From assembly GCF_030268205.1 (NCBI RefSeq), contig NZ_BSQF01000003.1:235687-299686 (forward strand): 64,000 bases of DNA. Direction: 5' to 3'. The stretch is from Allomuricauda sp. NBRC 101325 (GTDB lineage: Bacteria; Bacteroidota; Bacteroidia; Flavobacteriales; Flavobacteriaceae). The position numbers and the translations under genes were made by a program. The notes under the pieces are model-generated. The model was not told the origin of the DNA. It was given only the letters and a program-made list of their open reading frames with translations, and searched no databases. Positions 8,759 to 17,552 of the stretch are shown here, one piece after another. Numbering within the stretch: position 1 is the stretch's first letter; each line of letters begins with the position of its first letter.

Positions 8759-10225
8759 TTATTCTTTTAGAACCCAGGTGTCTTTGGAACCACCGCCTTG
8801 GGATGAGTTTACAATAAGATTTCCTTCTTTTAATGCGACCCGTGTCAATCCACCTTTCAACACAAATTGTTCATCTTTTCCTAATACGGTAAAAGTTCTT
8901 AGGTCGATATGGCGTTGTTCAAAGGATTCTTTTTGGTCTATATAGGTAGGATGTACCGAAAGTGACATTATGGGCTGTGCCACATATTTTCTTGGATTGG
9001 CTTTTACCTCTTCTTTTACGGTTTCAATTTCGGCCTTGGTCAACCGATTTCCTATGGAAATACCATAACCACCGGCTTCATCAACAGGTTTGATCACCAA
9101 GTCCTTAATATTATCCAACACATATTGCAACTCTTTGGGTCGACTACAATGGTAGGTATGCACATTTTTGAGGATAGGTTCCTCATCCAAGTAATATTTA
9201 ATAATGTCGGGCAAATAGGTGTAAATGGCCTTATCATCTGCAACACCTGTTCCAGGAGCATTTGCAATGGTCACATTTCCTTTTTTATAGGCAGCGAACA
9301 GACCAGGTACGCCAAGCGTAGAATCTGGATGGAATTCCATAGGGTCAATGAACAGATCATCAATCCTACGATAGACTACATCCACGCGAACTGGACCTTG
9401 AGTGGTTTTCATGTACACAAAATCGTTTTCCACAAAAAGATCACGACCTTCTACCAATTCAACACCCATGGCCTTGGCCAAATAGGAATGCTCATAATAG
9501 GCGGAATTGAATCGACCGGGCGTAATCACAACACAAACGGGTGTATCGACACCATGTGGCTTTGCGGTTTCCAATAGATTCAACAAATTTTCTGCATAAT
9601 TGGTTACGCTATAGGTCTTGTAATGGTTGAAAACGCCAAACAAGGCCCTTTTTAATGCGGTACGGTTACAGATTACATAGCTTACGCCTGAGGGACACCT
9701 TATATTGTCTTCCAAAACATAATAGTTGCCATCGGAATGTTTGATGATATCGGTACCAGAAATATGGTTATAGATTTTATTGGGTGGGTCGACGCCCATC
9801 ATTTGATGCAGATAATTGGGGGAGGAGCTCAATAACTCCAAGGGCACTATCTTATCTTTTACAATCTTCTTTTCGTGGTACACATCCCAAAGAAAATGAT
9901 TGAGGGCAATGTTCCGCTGAATGGCCCCTTTTTCGATGATATCCCACTCTTCTTTGGCGATTATACGCGGAAATAGGTCAAAAGGAAAAATTTTCTCCTG
10001 ACTGTGCTCATCTCCGTATACCTGAAAAGTAATTCCCTGATTGAAAAACGAAGATTTTGCCTTGGTATTCAAGTTCACATAGTCCTCAATGGTTCTGGAT
10101 CCATACAGGTCTAAGAGCTTCTGGTACACAGATTTAACATCGCCGTTGTTTTTGAAAACTTCGTCAAAAAGACCGTCCTTTTTGACATAGCTGGAGAAGA
10201 TGGATTTGTCGATTGGTGGTACCAT
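8759..10225 (-). CDS. Circularly permuted type-2 ATP-grasp protein
   Basis: 488 residues, typical for the CP_ATPgrasp family (PF04174/PF14403). Diagnostic blocks are YHEKKIVKDKIVP, the segment NYYVLEDNIRCPSGVSYV, GVADDKAIYTYLPDIIKYYL, LVIKPVDEAGGYGISIG and HIDLRTFTV. ATP-grasp enzymes join a carboxylate to an amine through an acyl phosphate. Published comparative genomics predicts that this permuted group makes peptide or amide conjugates with alpha-E and transglutaminase partners; substrate and product are unknown. First gene of the three-gene operon; no clear TAnnTTTG box is seen upstream. Confidence 0.93.
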   Translation of the reverse strand: MVPPIDKSIFSSYVKKDGLFDEVFKNNGDVKSVYQKLLDLYGSRTIEDYVNLNTKAKSSFFNQGITFQVYGDEHSQEKIFPFDLFPRIIAKEEWDIIEKGAIQRNIALNHFLWDVYHEKKIVKDKIVPLELLSSSPNYLHQMMGVDPPNKIYNHISGTDIIKHSDGNYYVLEDNIRCPSGVSYVICNRTALKRALFGVFNHYKTYSVTNYAENLLNLLETAKPHGVDTPVCVVITPGRFNSAYYEHSYLAKAMGVELVEGRDLFVENDFVYMKTTQGPVRVDVVYRRIDDLFIDPMEFHPDSTLGVPGLFAAYKKGNVTIANAPGTGVADDKAIYTYLPDIIKYYLDEEPILKNVHTYHCSRPKELQYVLDNIKDLVIKPVDEAGGYGISIGNRLTKAEIETVKEEVKANPRKYVAQPIMSLSVHPTYIDQKESFEQRHIDLRTFTVLGKDEQFVLKGGLTRVALKEGNLIVNSSQGGGSKDTWVLKE

Positions 10226-10421
10226 ATTAGTTTTTCCTTAAAATATGGAATTTCAATGGCTTATGAAATGAAGATCCCAAAAAAATTTAACCCTAAAAAA
10301 GTCAACCCCATAAAAATAGCCGCGCTATTTTATCAAATTGAACAATACTTTGAATGTATGGTGTAAACCCTTTTTTTTAAAATGATTTCCATAATTTAGG
10401 GGGCAATATTTCAACCAAATT

Positions 10422-12824
10422 ATGAAGAATTCAGTATCCCTCTTATCCCTTTTTTTAATTGCATGTATGGGTCTGGGAGCCCAAACCTTTGAGAAAACAA
10501 AAGATTTTCAAAAATTCAGCGGTTATTTCAACTTTTTCTATGACGACAAGTCAGATAAAATCTACCTGCAAGTAGATGACCTCGAAAAGGAATTCCTATA
10601 TGTTTATGCACTCAGCAGCGGCGTAGGAAGCAACGACCTTGGTTTGGACCGTGGTCAACTTGGAAATGAGCAAGTGGTATTTTTTAGAAAAGCCGGCACC
10701 AAATTATTGTTGGTTCAGCCTAATTTAACCTTTAGGGCCATTACCGATAACGAATTGGAACGCAAGGCTGTTGAACAGGCTTTTGCAAAATCGGTTTTGG
10801 AAGGTTTTAAAATCGAAGAAGAATCCAACGGAAGCTACCTTATCGATTTTACCGATTTTTTAATGCGTGATGCGCATGGTGTTTCCAACAGGTTAAAGCA
10901 AAGAAAACAAGGTTCGTACAATTTGGACAAATCCAAAAGTGCATGGGCTTTTGACAGAACCAAGGCATTTCCTAAAAATGTGGAGTTTGATGTGACCTTG
11001 ACCTTTAAAGGCAATCCAGAAGGCTACTATATAAGGTCTGTGACACCTACACCAGAATTGGTAACCGTGGCACAGCACCATTCGTTGATCGCATTGCCAG
11101 AATATACCTTTGAAAAGAGGGATTTTGACCCAAGAAGTGGGGGATATCCATTTTCCTATTACGATTATGCAACTCCAGTACAAGAATCGCTTATTAAAAG
11201 ATCAACCAGGAGACATCACTTGGAAAAGAAAGACCCTAATGCCGCAGTAAGTGAGGCCGTTGAACCAATCATTTATTATTTGGACAACGGAACTCCAGAA
11301 CCCATCCGATCCGCTTTGTTGGACGGAGGTAAATGGTGGAACCAAGCTTTTGAAGCGGCAGGTTACAAAGATGCATTCCAAATGAAAATGTTGCCGGACG
11401 ATGCCGATCCGTTGGATGTTCGTTACAATGTAGTGCAATGGGTGCACCGTTCCACAAGAGGTTGGAGCTACGGTAGCAGTGTTGTTGACCCCAGAACTGG
11501 AGAAATCCTTAAAGGACATGTGAGTTTGGGTAGTCTTCGAATCCGTCAAGATTTCTTGATTGCCCAAGCCTTGATGAACAAGCCTTTTGAAGAAAGAGAC
11601 GACAACTATGGACCAATGTTGGAAATGGCCTTGGCCAGAATCCGTCAACTTTCCGCTCACGAAATTGGACACACTTTAGGATTTACACACAATTTTGCGG
11701 CAAGTACCAACAATCGCGCATCGGTTATGGATTATCCTCATCCACAATTTGAGTTGGACGGAAAAAACATAAGCTTTGTCAATGCCTACGATACTGGAAT
11801 TGGAGAATGGGACAAAGTGATCGTAAAATATGCCTATTCCGATTTTCCTGATGGAACGGATGAAAAAGCAGCATTGAATGCGATAATGAAGGAAGCCCAG
11901 GATCAAGGATTGCGTTACATCTCCGATCAAGATTCCAGACCTCAGGGTAGTGCCCATTATTTGGCACACTTGTGGGACAATGGTAAAAGCGCCAGTGAAG
12001 AGTTGGATGCCATGTTGGCCATTAGAAAACAGGCTATTGACAATTTTTCCGTCGATAATATAAAATCTGGCGAGCCCTATTCTGTTTTGGAAGATGTGTT
12101 TGTGCCCATTTACTTTTTCCACAGATATCAGACCGAAGCAGTTTCAAAAGTTGTAGGAGGTTTGGATTACAATTATGCCGTGAAAGATGGGGGACAAACT
12201 CCAGTAGAAATGGTAGGCAAGGATATTCAGGAAGAAGCTATGGAGTCCATTTTAAAAACATTGGATGCATCTGTAATTGCCATTCCAAAAGATAAATTGG
12301 CCTTATTTCCACCAAGAGCTATTGGGTTTAACAGAACCAGAGAATCCATTAACAGTAGAACAGGGGTTAGTTTCGATGCCCTTGCCGCAGCAGAAACTTC
12401 TGCAGATATGACTTTGGGACTTTTATTGCACCCAGAGCGTGCTTCCCGTTTGATTCAACAGAAAAGTTTAGATAAAAACAACTTGGGTCTGCAAGAAGTA
12501 TTGGATGAAGTTATCGATGGAACCATTGGATCCAGTCACAAAGATACTTACGAAGCAGAAGTTCAGAATACCATCAATTACAGAGTGCTTTATCACATCA
12601 TGAACTTGGCGGCCCACAACGAGGTACACCCACAAGTTAATGCGATTGCCAACCAAACTTTGGGCGAATTGAAAGCGCAATTGTTAAGCGGAGGAAAAAG
12701 TGCAACTGCTTCCGAAATGGTGCGTAGAATTGATGCTTTTGCAAAAGAACCTTCAGAATTTAAATTGATTCCTGTAGAGAAAATTCCTGACGGTTCGCCA
12801 ATTGGGATGGACTGCATGGACTAA
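10422..12824 (+). CDS. Secreted zinc-dependent metalloprotease (DUF5117/DUF4953 type)
   Basis: 800 residues with a signal peptide (MKNSVSLLSLFLIACMGLGAQ). The N-terminal DUF5117-like region is followed by a metzincin active site HEIGHTLGFTHNF starting at residue 413, giving three zinc-binding histidines and the catalytic glutamate. A Met-turn candidate SVMDYPHP follows about 20 residues later. Length and order match the large zinc-dependent metalloprotease family common in Bacteroidetes, exported to periplasm or surface. No T9SS C-terminal sorting domain is visible. The gene is monocistronic by spacing: divergent from the ATP-grasp operon and 111 bases from the next gene. Confidence 0.93.
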   Translation: MKNSVSLLSLFLIACMGLGAQTFEKTKDFQKFSGYFNFFYDDKSDKIYLQVDDLEKEFLYVYALSSGVGSNDLGLDRGQLGNEQVVFFRKAGTKLLLVQPNLTFRAITDNELERKAVEQAFAKSVLEGFKIEEESNGSYLIDFTDFLMRDAHGVSNRLKQRKQGSYNLDKSKSAWAFDRTKAFPKNVEFDVTLTFKGNPEGYYIRSVTPTPELVTVAQHHSLIALPEYTFEKRDFDPRSGGYPFSYYDYATPVQESLIKRSTRRHHLEKKDPNAAVSEAVEPIIYYLDNGTPEPIRSALLDGGKWWNQAFEAAGYKDAFQMKMLPDDADPLDVRYNVVQWVHRSTRGWSYGSSVVDPRTGEILKGHVSLGSLRIRQDFLIAQALMNKPFEERDDNYGPMLEMALARIRQLSAHEIGHTLGFTHNFAASTNNRASVMDYPHPQFELDGKNISFVNAYDTGIGEWDKVIVKYAYSDFPDGTDEKAALNAIMKEAQDQGLRYISDQDSRPQGSAHYLAHLWDNGKSASEELDAMLAIRKQAIDNFSVDNIKSGEPYSVLEDVFVPIYFFHRYQTEAVSKVVGGLDYNYAVKDGGQTPVEMVGKDIQEEAMESILKTLDASVIAIPKDKLALFPPRAIGFNRTRESINSRTGVSFDALAAAETSADMTLGLLLHPERASRLIQQKSLDKNNLGLQEVLDEVIDGTIGSSHKDTYEAEVQNTINYRVLYHIMNLAAHNEVHPQVNAIANQTLGELKAQLLSGGKSATASEMVRRIDAFAKEPSEFKLIPVEKIPDGSPIGMDCMD

Positions 12825-12935
12825 ATAAACTCAAGTTCAAGATCAAAGGTCAATTTTGATTTTTGTGAAGAAACTTGAAATTTTGATGAAAAAATAAAGT
12901 AATGTGTTTGAACTTTATTTTGAATTTGAACTTTT

Positions 12936-13961
12936 ATGACAATTAATCTTATTAGTGATACAGTCACAAGGCCTTCAGCAGGAATGTTGGAGGCCATGAT
13001 GGCTGCCAAGGTTGGGGATGATGTTTTTAAAACTGACCCGACCGTAAATGCTTTGGAGGCCAAAGTGGCCGATTATTTTGGGATGGAAGCCGCTTTATTT
13101 TTTCCAAGTGGGACCATGACCAACCAAACAGCCATTAAAATCCACACTCAACCAGGGGATCAATTGATTTGTGACAAATATGCCCACATTTATAATTATG
13201 AGGGTGGTGGTGTTAGTTTTAACAGTGGAGTTTCCTGTAAATTGGTCGATGGCGACCGAGGTATGATGACCGCGGAACAAGTGGAAGCCTCCATAAATCC
13301 TCCTGATTTTTACCACAGCCCTTTGACTACTTTGGTCTGCATCGAAAACACGACCAATAAAGGAGGAGGAGCCTGTTGGGATTTTGAGGAATTGCAAAAA
13401 ATCCGAAAAGTTTGTGATGACCATAATTTAAAATACCACTTGGATGGTGCCAGACTTTGGAACGCCTTGGTGAAGAAAGGGGAGGACCCAAAAGCTTATG
13501 GTCAATTGTTTGATACGATCAGTGTTTGTTTGAGCAAAGGTATAGGATGTCCCGTGGGTTCCGTTTTGTTGGGAAGCAAAGCCGATATAGATAAAGCCCT
13601 TCGTGTCCGCAAAGTATTTGGTGGTGGTATGCGTCAGTCGGGATTTTTAGCGGCAGCAGGAATTTATGCTATGGAAAATAATGTAGCACGCTTGGCCGAA
13701 GACCACAAAAAAGCAGCAGAAATAGGGGAGGTTTTAGGCTCGTTGGATTTCATTAAAAAGGTGGAGCCGATTGAAACCAACATCATTATTTTTGAGATTG
13801 ATGAAAATAAAATGTCATCCGAGGAATTCTTGAACCAGTTGACCCAAAACAAAGTTTCCATTATCGGAATGGGGCAAGGCAAATTGCGCATTGTTACGCA
13901 TTTGGACTACACCGACGACATGCACTCCCATTTTTTGAATATCCTAAAAACTATTGGGTAA
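12936..13961 (+). CDS. ltaE: Low-specificity L-threonine aldolase
   Basis: 341 residues, fold type I PLP enzyme of the beta-eliminating lyase family. It cleaves L-threonine or L-allo-threonine to glycine and acetaldehyde. The start MTINLISDTVTRPS is typical. The aspartate of the PLP-ring contact is in YHLDGARLWNA, and the Schiff-base lysine is Lys201 in VCLSKGIGCPVGS. GGGMRQSGFLAAAG and the C-terminal domain (about 250-341) complete the usual architecture. It is followed by a repeat-filled 740-base gap. Confidence 0.93.
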   Translation: MTINLISDTVTRPSAGMLEAMMAAKVGDDVFKTDPTVNALEAKVADYFGMEAALFFPSGTMTNQTAIKIHTQPGDQLICDKYAHIYNYEGGGVSFNSGVSCKLVDGDRGMMTAEQVEASINPPDFYHSPLTTLVCIENTTNKGGGACWDFEELQKIRKVCDDHNLKYHLDGARLWNALVKKGEDPKAYGQLFDTISVCLSKGIGCPVGSVLLGSKADIDKALRVRKVFGGGMRQSGFLAAAGIYAMENNVARLAEDHKKAAEIGEVLGSLDFIKKVEPIETNIIIFEIDENKMSSEEFLNQLTQNKVSIIGMGQGKLRIVTHLDYTDDMHSHFLNILKTIG

Positions 13962-14644
13962 TTTGTCGCTTCGAGCGCCCGAATGCGGCAGGCAGGCAGT
14001 CGAAAGAACAGCATCACATTCAGATTTCTCAATCGTCGCGATGCTCCTCATTTCGAAATGACAGGCAGCCTTTTTTATTGGTTTAGTCATTTCGAACCGA
14101 GCAAAGGGAGTGTGAGAAATCTTCAATTGGGGTATTCATTAAATAGGGAAGCATAAGTTCAAGTCTCAAGTTCAATTTTCAAGTTCAAGTCTAAATATAA
14201 AGCTCAAGTTCAAGTTTAATAGCACCGATCAATCCGAGGATCGTAAGTATGACTCTATTTGCACGAATTTTTCGAATTTGCTCGAAGAAAGAAAGTTCAA
14301 GGATCAAGTTCAATTTTCAAGATCAAAGGCAAAAGCTGGTTTTGTTTCAGCCTTTACCCTTTACCCTTTACCCTTTACCCATTGACCTTCCAACCTCTAA
14401 AAATCCAGCAATCCAATAATCCAGCTATCCAAAGCGTTCTCGATACATTCCGAAATGCTTTCGGAACACTCGAACTGATGACCTTTTTCAGACTTCAGAC
14501 ATCAGATATTAGATTTCAGACCACTGACCTCAGACTTCCGACTTCCTTCTTCCGACACCAAACTTCTAACTCCAAACTCCTAACTCCTAACTCCTAACTC
14601 CTAACCCCTCCCGTCTAACATCTCATATCTAACGTCTTACATCT
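13962..14644. repeat. Repeat-filled intergenic island A1
   Basis: No credible gene. It contains REP-like imperfect palindromes around GTCATTTCGA...GAAATCT (14030-14080 and 14086-14125), GTTCTCGATACATTCCGAAA paired with TTTCGGAACACTCGAAC (14436-14478), runs of AAGTTCAAG-type units (14155-14335), and 7-base tandem repeats CCTTTAC (14351-14379) and CTCCTAA (about 14575-14606). Phrase-like degenerate units such as AATCCAGCAATCCAATAATC (14401-14420) recur in the other islands. Short open frames here are translations of the repeats. Confidence 0.8.
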
Positions 14645-14681
14645 AAAAAAAACACCGCAGACCCAAGCCCACGGTGCTTTT
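14645..14681 (-). terminator. Terminator of cadherin/BspA lipoprotein gene A
   Basis: On the minus strand AGCACCG pairs with CGGTGTT across a 14-base GC-rich loop and is followed by a long T-run (plus-strand A-run at 14645-14652). It lies about 22 bases after the leftward stop codon. Confidence 0.75.
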
Positions 14682-14702
14682 ATTTTAAAAATTGATTATG
14701 GT

Positions 14703-16316
14703 TTAAGGGTTACAGTCATTACCACTTGGGGAATCGCCAGAAATTGCCCAACCATATGTGAACATTAGTTCTTCTATTGCAATAGCTGCTTGGTTACAAT
14801 ACACCATTCCAGCTTGATCATTAAAATTAACATTAACTGGAATTTGGGCCTCTCCATCATCCAAAGTCGCCCAGCCAATTAAAGTATTACTGTAATTTGC
14901 TTCAGACATTCCTGAATTTGCGAATATACTGAACGCATTATTAAGACTTTCAATATTCCATTTGCCTAAATTTTGATTGAAGGTAGTTGCATCCGTGAAC
15001 ATGAATGATAGATTGGTTACTTTACTAACATTCCAATTACTAATATCCTTATTAAAAGTGGTAGCTTCTCTAAACATGCCATTCATACTTGTGACATTGC
15101 TAGTATTCCAAGTACTGACATTTCCATTAAAAGCTGTGGCATAACTGAACATTTGGGACATGAAAGAAACATTTTGAGTATCCCAATTACTTAAATCTCC
15201 ATCAAAAGACGTTGCTCCATAGAACATTCTATGCAAAGAAATGTTTTGTTCAGATAAATTAGGTGCATCTTTTGCATTACTAATCATGTTATCGCAAAAC
15301 ATAAAGGCACCAATCAAATCAACCCATGGATTGGAACCCCATTGTTCAACACTTTTGAGGTTGGATTTTGTTGCGGAATAAAACATTCTTAATGCTGGAA
15401 AATCACGAAGTATTGCAACCGAATAGGTGTCAGGATCTTTATAGATGTGTGAAATATTCTCTTGACCGTTCACGTTGATATCTTCCACAACTCCATCCCC
15501 CCAGTCAATGCTAAAATCATATGAATAATTAGATTCTATTCCAATTTGGATCTCCTCATCTGCCATAGATGTTTCCCAAGTGGTAATAAAGGAATTTGGG
15601 TCTTCTTGCAAGGTATCTATCACATTGTTTATTGTAATATTTATTTGAAACTCTACCGTATTTCCCCCATCATCACTTATCCTTATCGTTATATTTTGCA
15701 CTAGATTGGCTGGGTCTATTGCTTCAAAATCCAAAATTTGTCCTTGTATCAGACTTAATTGCCCTTGTTCGTCAATCTCAAAAAGGGTATTGTCGCCCAC
15801 GATTTCAAAATTTACATTCCCGCCTTCGGGATCTTCAGCAGTAAGGGTTGCAAACACAAAATCGTCGGCAATATTCTCTTCCACACTAAATTCGGTGGTC
15901 TCGTTGGTGAGTTCCGGGGCCTCGTCCACATTGGTAACGTTTACGGTAATCGTGGCACTGGCCGAAAGGGTGCCATCGTTAACTATAACTGTTAAATCGT
16001 ATTTAGGGGTCTGTTCAAAATTTAAGGTTTGGCCCACGGCCAAGCTCAGCTCGCCTGTTTTTGCCAAATTGAATGGACTCTCGCCACTAATTGCAAAATT
16101 TAAGGTGTCCCCTTCATCGTCACTGGCATTGATTTTGCCAATTTGTCCTGGCTGTTTGTCCTCGGCCACCGATACGCTCTGATCTTCAATGGTAGGGGCA
16201 GTGTTCTCTTTGTCGGGAGTAGGTTTGGGAGCAGGGTCCTCATCCTTGCTACAGGCCCAAATAAATAGAACTCCCAAAATGATTGGAAGTCCAAAATGTG
16301 CAATTTTTTTCATCAT
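14703..16316 (-). CDS. Surface lipoprotein with cadherin-like and BspA-type (DUF285) repeats
   Basis: 537 residues. The lipobox FIWAC puts the lipidated Cys at 22, and the following SKDED fits the acidic lipoprotein surface-export signal of Bacteroidetes, so the protein is probably on the cell surface. Two cadherin-like domains at about 38-128 and 130-230 contain Ca-binding-type blocks (ASDDEGDTLNFAI, AEDPEGGNVNFEI). A PKD-like segment around 255-310 (FSIDWGDGVVEDINVNG) precedes DUF285 repeats at about 365-480, with units like FDGDLSNWDTQNV..M..MF and FNGNVSTWNTSNVTSMNGMF. These modules suggest adhesion. A paralogue lies at 46266. Upstream are 21-bp-spaced TTGACGG repeats; both flanks are repeat islands. 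Confidence 0.9.
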   Translation of the reverse strand: MMKKIAHFGLPIILGVLFIWACSKDEDPAPKPTPDKENTAPTIEDQSVSVAEDKQPGQIGKINASDDEGDTLNFAISGESPFNLAKTGELSLAVGQTLNFEQTPKYDLTVIVNDGTLSASATITVNVTNVDEAPELTNETTEFSVEENIADDFVFATLTAEDPEGGNVNFEIVGDNTLFEIDEQGQLSLIQGQILDFEAIDPANLVQNITIRISDDGGNTVEFQINITINNVIDTLQEDPNSFITTWETSMADEEIQIGIESNYSYDFSIDWGDGVVEDINVNGQENISHIYKDPDTYSVAILRDFPALRMFYSATKSNLKSVEQWGSNPWVDLIGAFMFCDNMISNAKDAPNLSEQNISLHRMFYGATSFDGDLSNWDTQNVSFMSQMFSYATAFNGNVSTWNTSNVTSMNGMFREATTFNKDISNWNVSKVTNLSFMFTDATTFNQNLGKWNIESLNNAFSIFANSGMSEANYSNTLIGWATLDDGEAQIPVNVNFNDQAGMVYCNQAAIAIEELMFTYGWAISGDSPSGNDCNP

Positions 16317-16380
16317 ACTAATTTTTTGGTTACTAGTACCGATGAAAATAGTGCATAGGTGATCTGCCTAACCCCGCCAA

Positions 16381-16408
16381 TTGACGGATGCCCTTTTTGG
16401 GTTGACGG
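16381..16408 (-). promoter_or_regulatory. LytTR-like direct-repeat operator upstream of lipoprotein gene A
   Basis: TTGACGG occurs at 16381-16387 and 16402-16408, exactly 21 bases apart, with a 14-base spacer (ATGCCCTTTTTGGG). On the minus strand the core reads TCCGTCAA. The proximal repeat is 65 bases upstream of the ATG and about 30 bases upstream of a -7-like TATTTTC at 16350-16344. Equivalent arrays precede the genes starting at 40033 and 47753. LytTR-type regulators bind about 9-bp direct repeats with a 21-bp period, so this is a candidate activator site; no LytTR gene is in the window. Confidence 0.6.
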
Positions 16409-16410
16409 AT

Positions 16411-17065
16411 AAGGGGATTATGTTAAAATTTAGGTGGTTTTGTAAGAGTTTTCAGGATCAAATTACAAGTTCAAGGAGCAAGTTCAAAAGCATCCAAAAA
16501 TTTAAGAATCTAATTATCCAAAAATCGTCTGTTTGATACGAATTTCTCTAATTTGCTCGAAGAAAGAAAGTTCAAGGTCAAATACAAGTTCAAGGATCAA
16601 GTTCAAAAGCATCTAAAAAATAGCTTGACACGAATAACGCAAATTACTCGAATATTATAGTTCAAGTGTCAAGTTCAAGTGTCAAATTCAAACGCAAAAG
16701 CTGGTTTTCTTTCAACCTTCAACCTTCAACCTTCAACCTTCAACCTTCACCTTTAACCCTTAACCCTTAGCCCAAAAAAATAATCCAACCCTCCGAGCCG
16801 TTCTCGATACATTCCGAAATACTTTCGGAACACTCGAACTGACGCATTAAAGTTCAATGTACAAGGTCAAGTTCAGGCATTGAACAATCCAGCAATCCAA
16901 AAATCTAGCTATCCGAACCGTTATTGATACGCTACGCACTCGAACTGACGGATAAAAGTTCAAATATCAAGTTCAAGGTCATCGAATAATCCAGCAATCG
17001 AACTCGTTCTCGATACGCTTCGCGCTCGAACTGACCTCTAACTACTAACTACTAGATATTATCAT
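16411..17065. repeat. Repeat-filled intergenic island A2
   Basis: No credible gene. Contents: caagttcaag-type runs (16455-16680), TTCAACC heptamers in tandem (16711-16747), AACCCTT-like units, a second copy of the GTTCTCGATACATTCCGAAA / TTTCGGAACACTCGAAC palindrome (16801-16842), shorter relatives near 16920-16950 and 17000-17030, CCAGCAATCCAAAAATC phrases, and AACTACT heptamers (17040-17054). A block near 16534-16575 (ATACGAATTTCTCTAATTTG then CTCGAAGAAAGAAAGTTCAA) nearly repeats 14258-14305 of island A1. Confidence 0.8.
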
Positions 17066-17072
17066 CTAATAT

Positions 17073-17399
17073 CTACTTCATAAAAGCATCCATCCCTGGA
17101 ATATTGGGCATACCCTCTTTGGCGACAGCGGCCAATTCGGTCTCATTTACTTTTGTGGCCTTTTCAATGGCTTTATTTAGGGTCAAGATTAAATAATCTT
17201 CCAATTGTTCTTTGTCTTCCAACAACGTATCATCTATTGAAATGGATTTAATCGCTCTATTGGCAGTCAAGGTCACTTTTAATTTGCCATCCGAAGATTG
17301 TTCGTCCACCATTACCGTGTTCAAACGTTCTTTTGTGGCTTCCACTTTTTTCTGGGCTTCTTTAAGTTTGCCCATCATTCCCATTAAATCTCCAAACAT
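17073..17399 (-). CDS. YbaB/EbfC family nucleoid-associated protein
   Basis: 108 residues, the standard length. It starts [26 protein letters not shown] with the family's Met/Gly-rich N-terminus and coiled-coil helix. [37 protein letters not shown] is the conserved core. Members form tweezer-like dimers that bind DNA. It is usually next to recR or dnaX, but here it stands alone on the minus strand, between island A2 and a divergent peptidase gene. Confidence 0.92.
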   Translation of the reverse strand: MFGDLMGMMGKLKEAQKKVEATKERLNTVMVDEQSSDGKLKVTLTANRAIKSISIDDTLLEDKEQLEDYLILTLNKAIEKATKVNETELAAVAKEGMPNIPGMDAFMK

Positions 17400-17438
17400 A
17401 GTTTCAATATTTAGTTTTCAAATTCTTTCAATTCAACT

Positions 17439-17492
17439 GTCATGTCGAGCTCAGTCGAGACATTTGCACTTCGACTACGCTCAGGATGACTC
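17439..17492. repeat. REP-like palindrome pair
   Basis: GTCATGTCGAGCTCAGTCGA is followed by GCACTTCGACTACGCTCAGG and ATGACTC. It is a converging pair of the same GTCAT...TCGA / TCGACTACGCTCAGG...ATGAC elements seen in the large islands, here between two divergent genes. Confidence 0.6.
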
Positions 17493-17552
17493 AATGCATC
17501 AAAATTGTAAAATGTAAGCTCAAAAGTAGTAAATTGGCTAAAACACTAACCA

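Noticed and set aside
14259-14597. 112-codon open frame in island A1
   Set aside because: The peptide simply translates tandem repeats (LYPLPFTLYPL, SNNPAIQS), so it is unlikely to be a gene.
13962-17072. Integrated mobile element around lipoprotein gene A
   Set aside because: No transposase, integrase, tRNA end or terminal inverted repeats bounding the region; only dispersed short repeats are visible.
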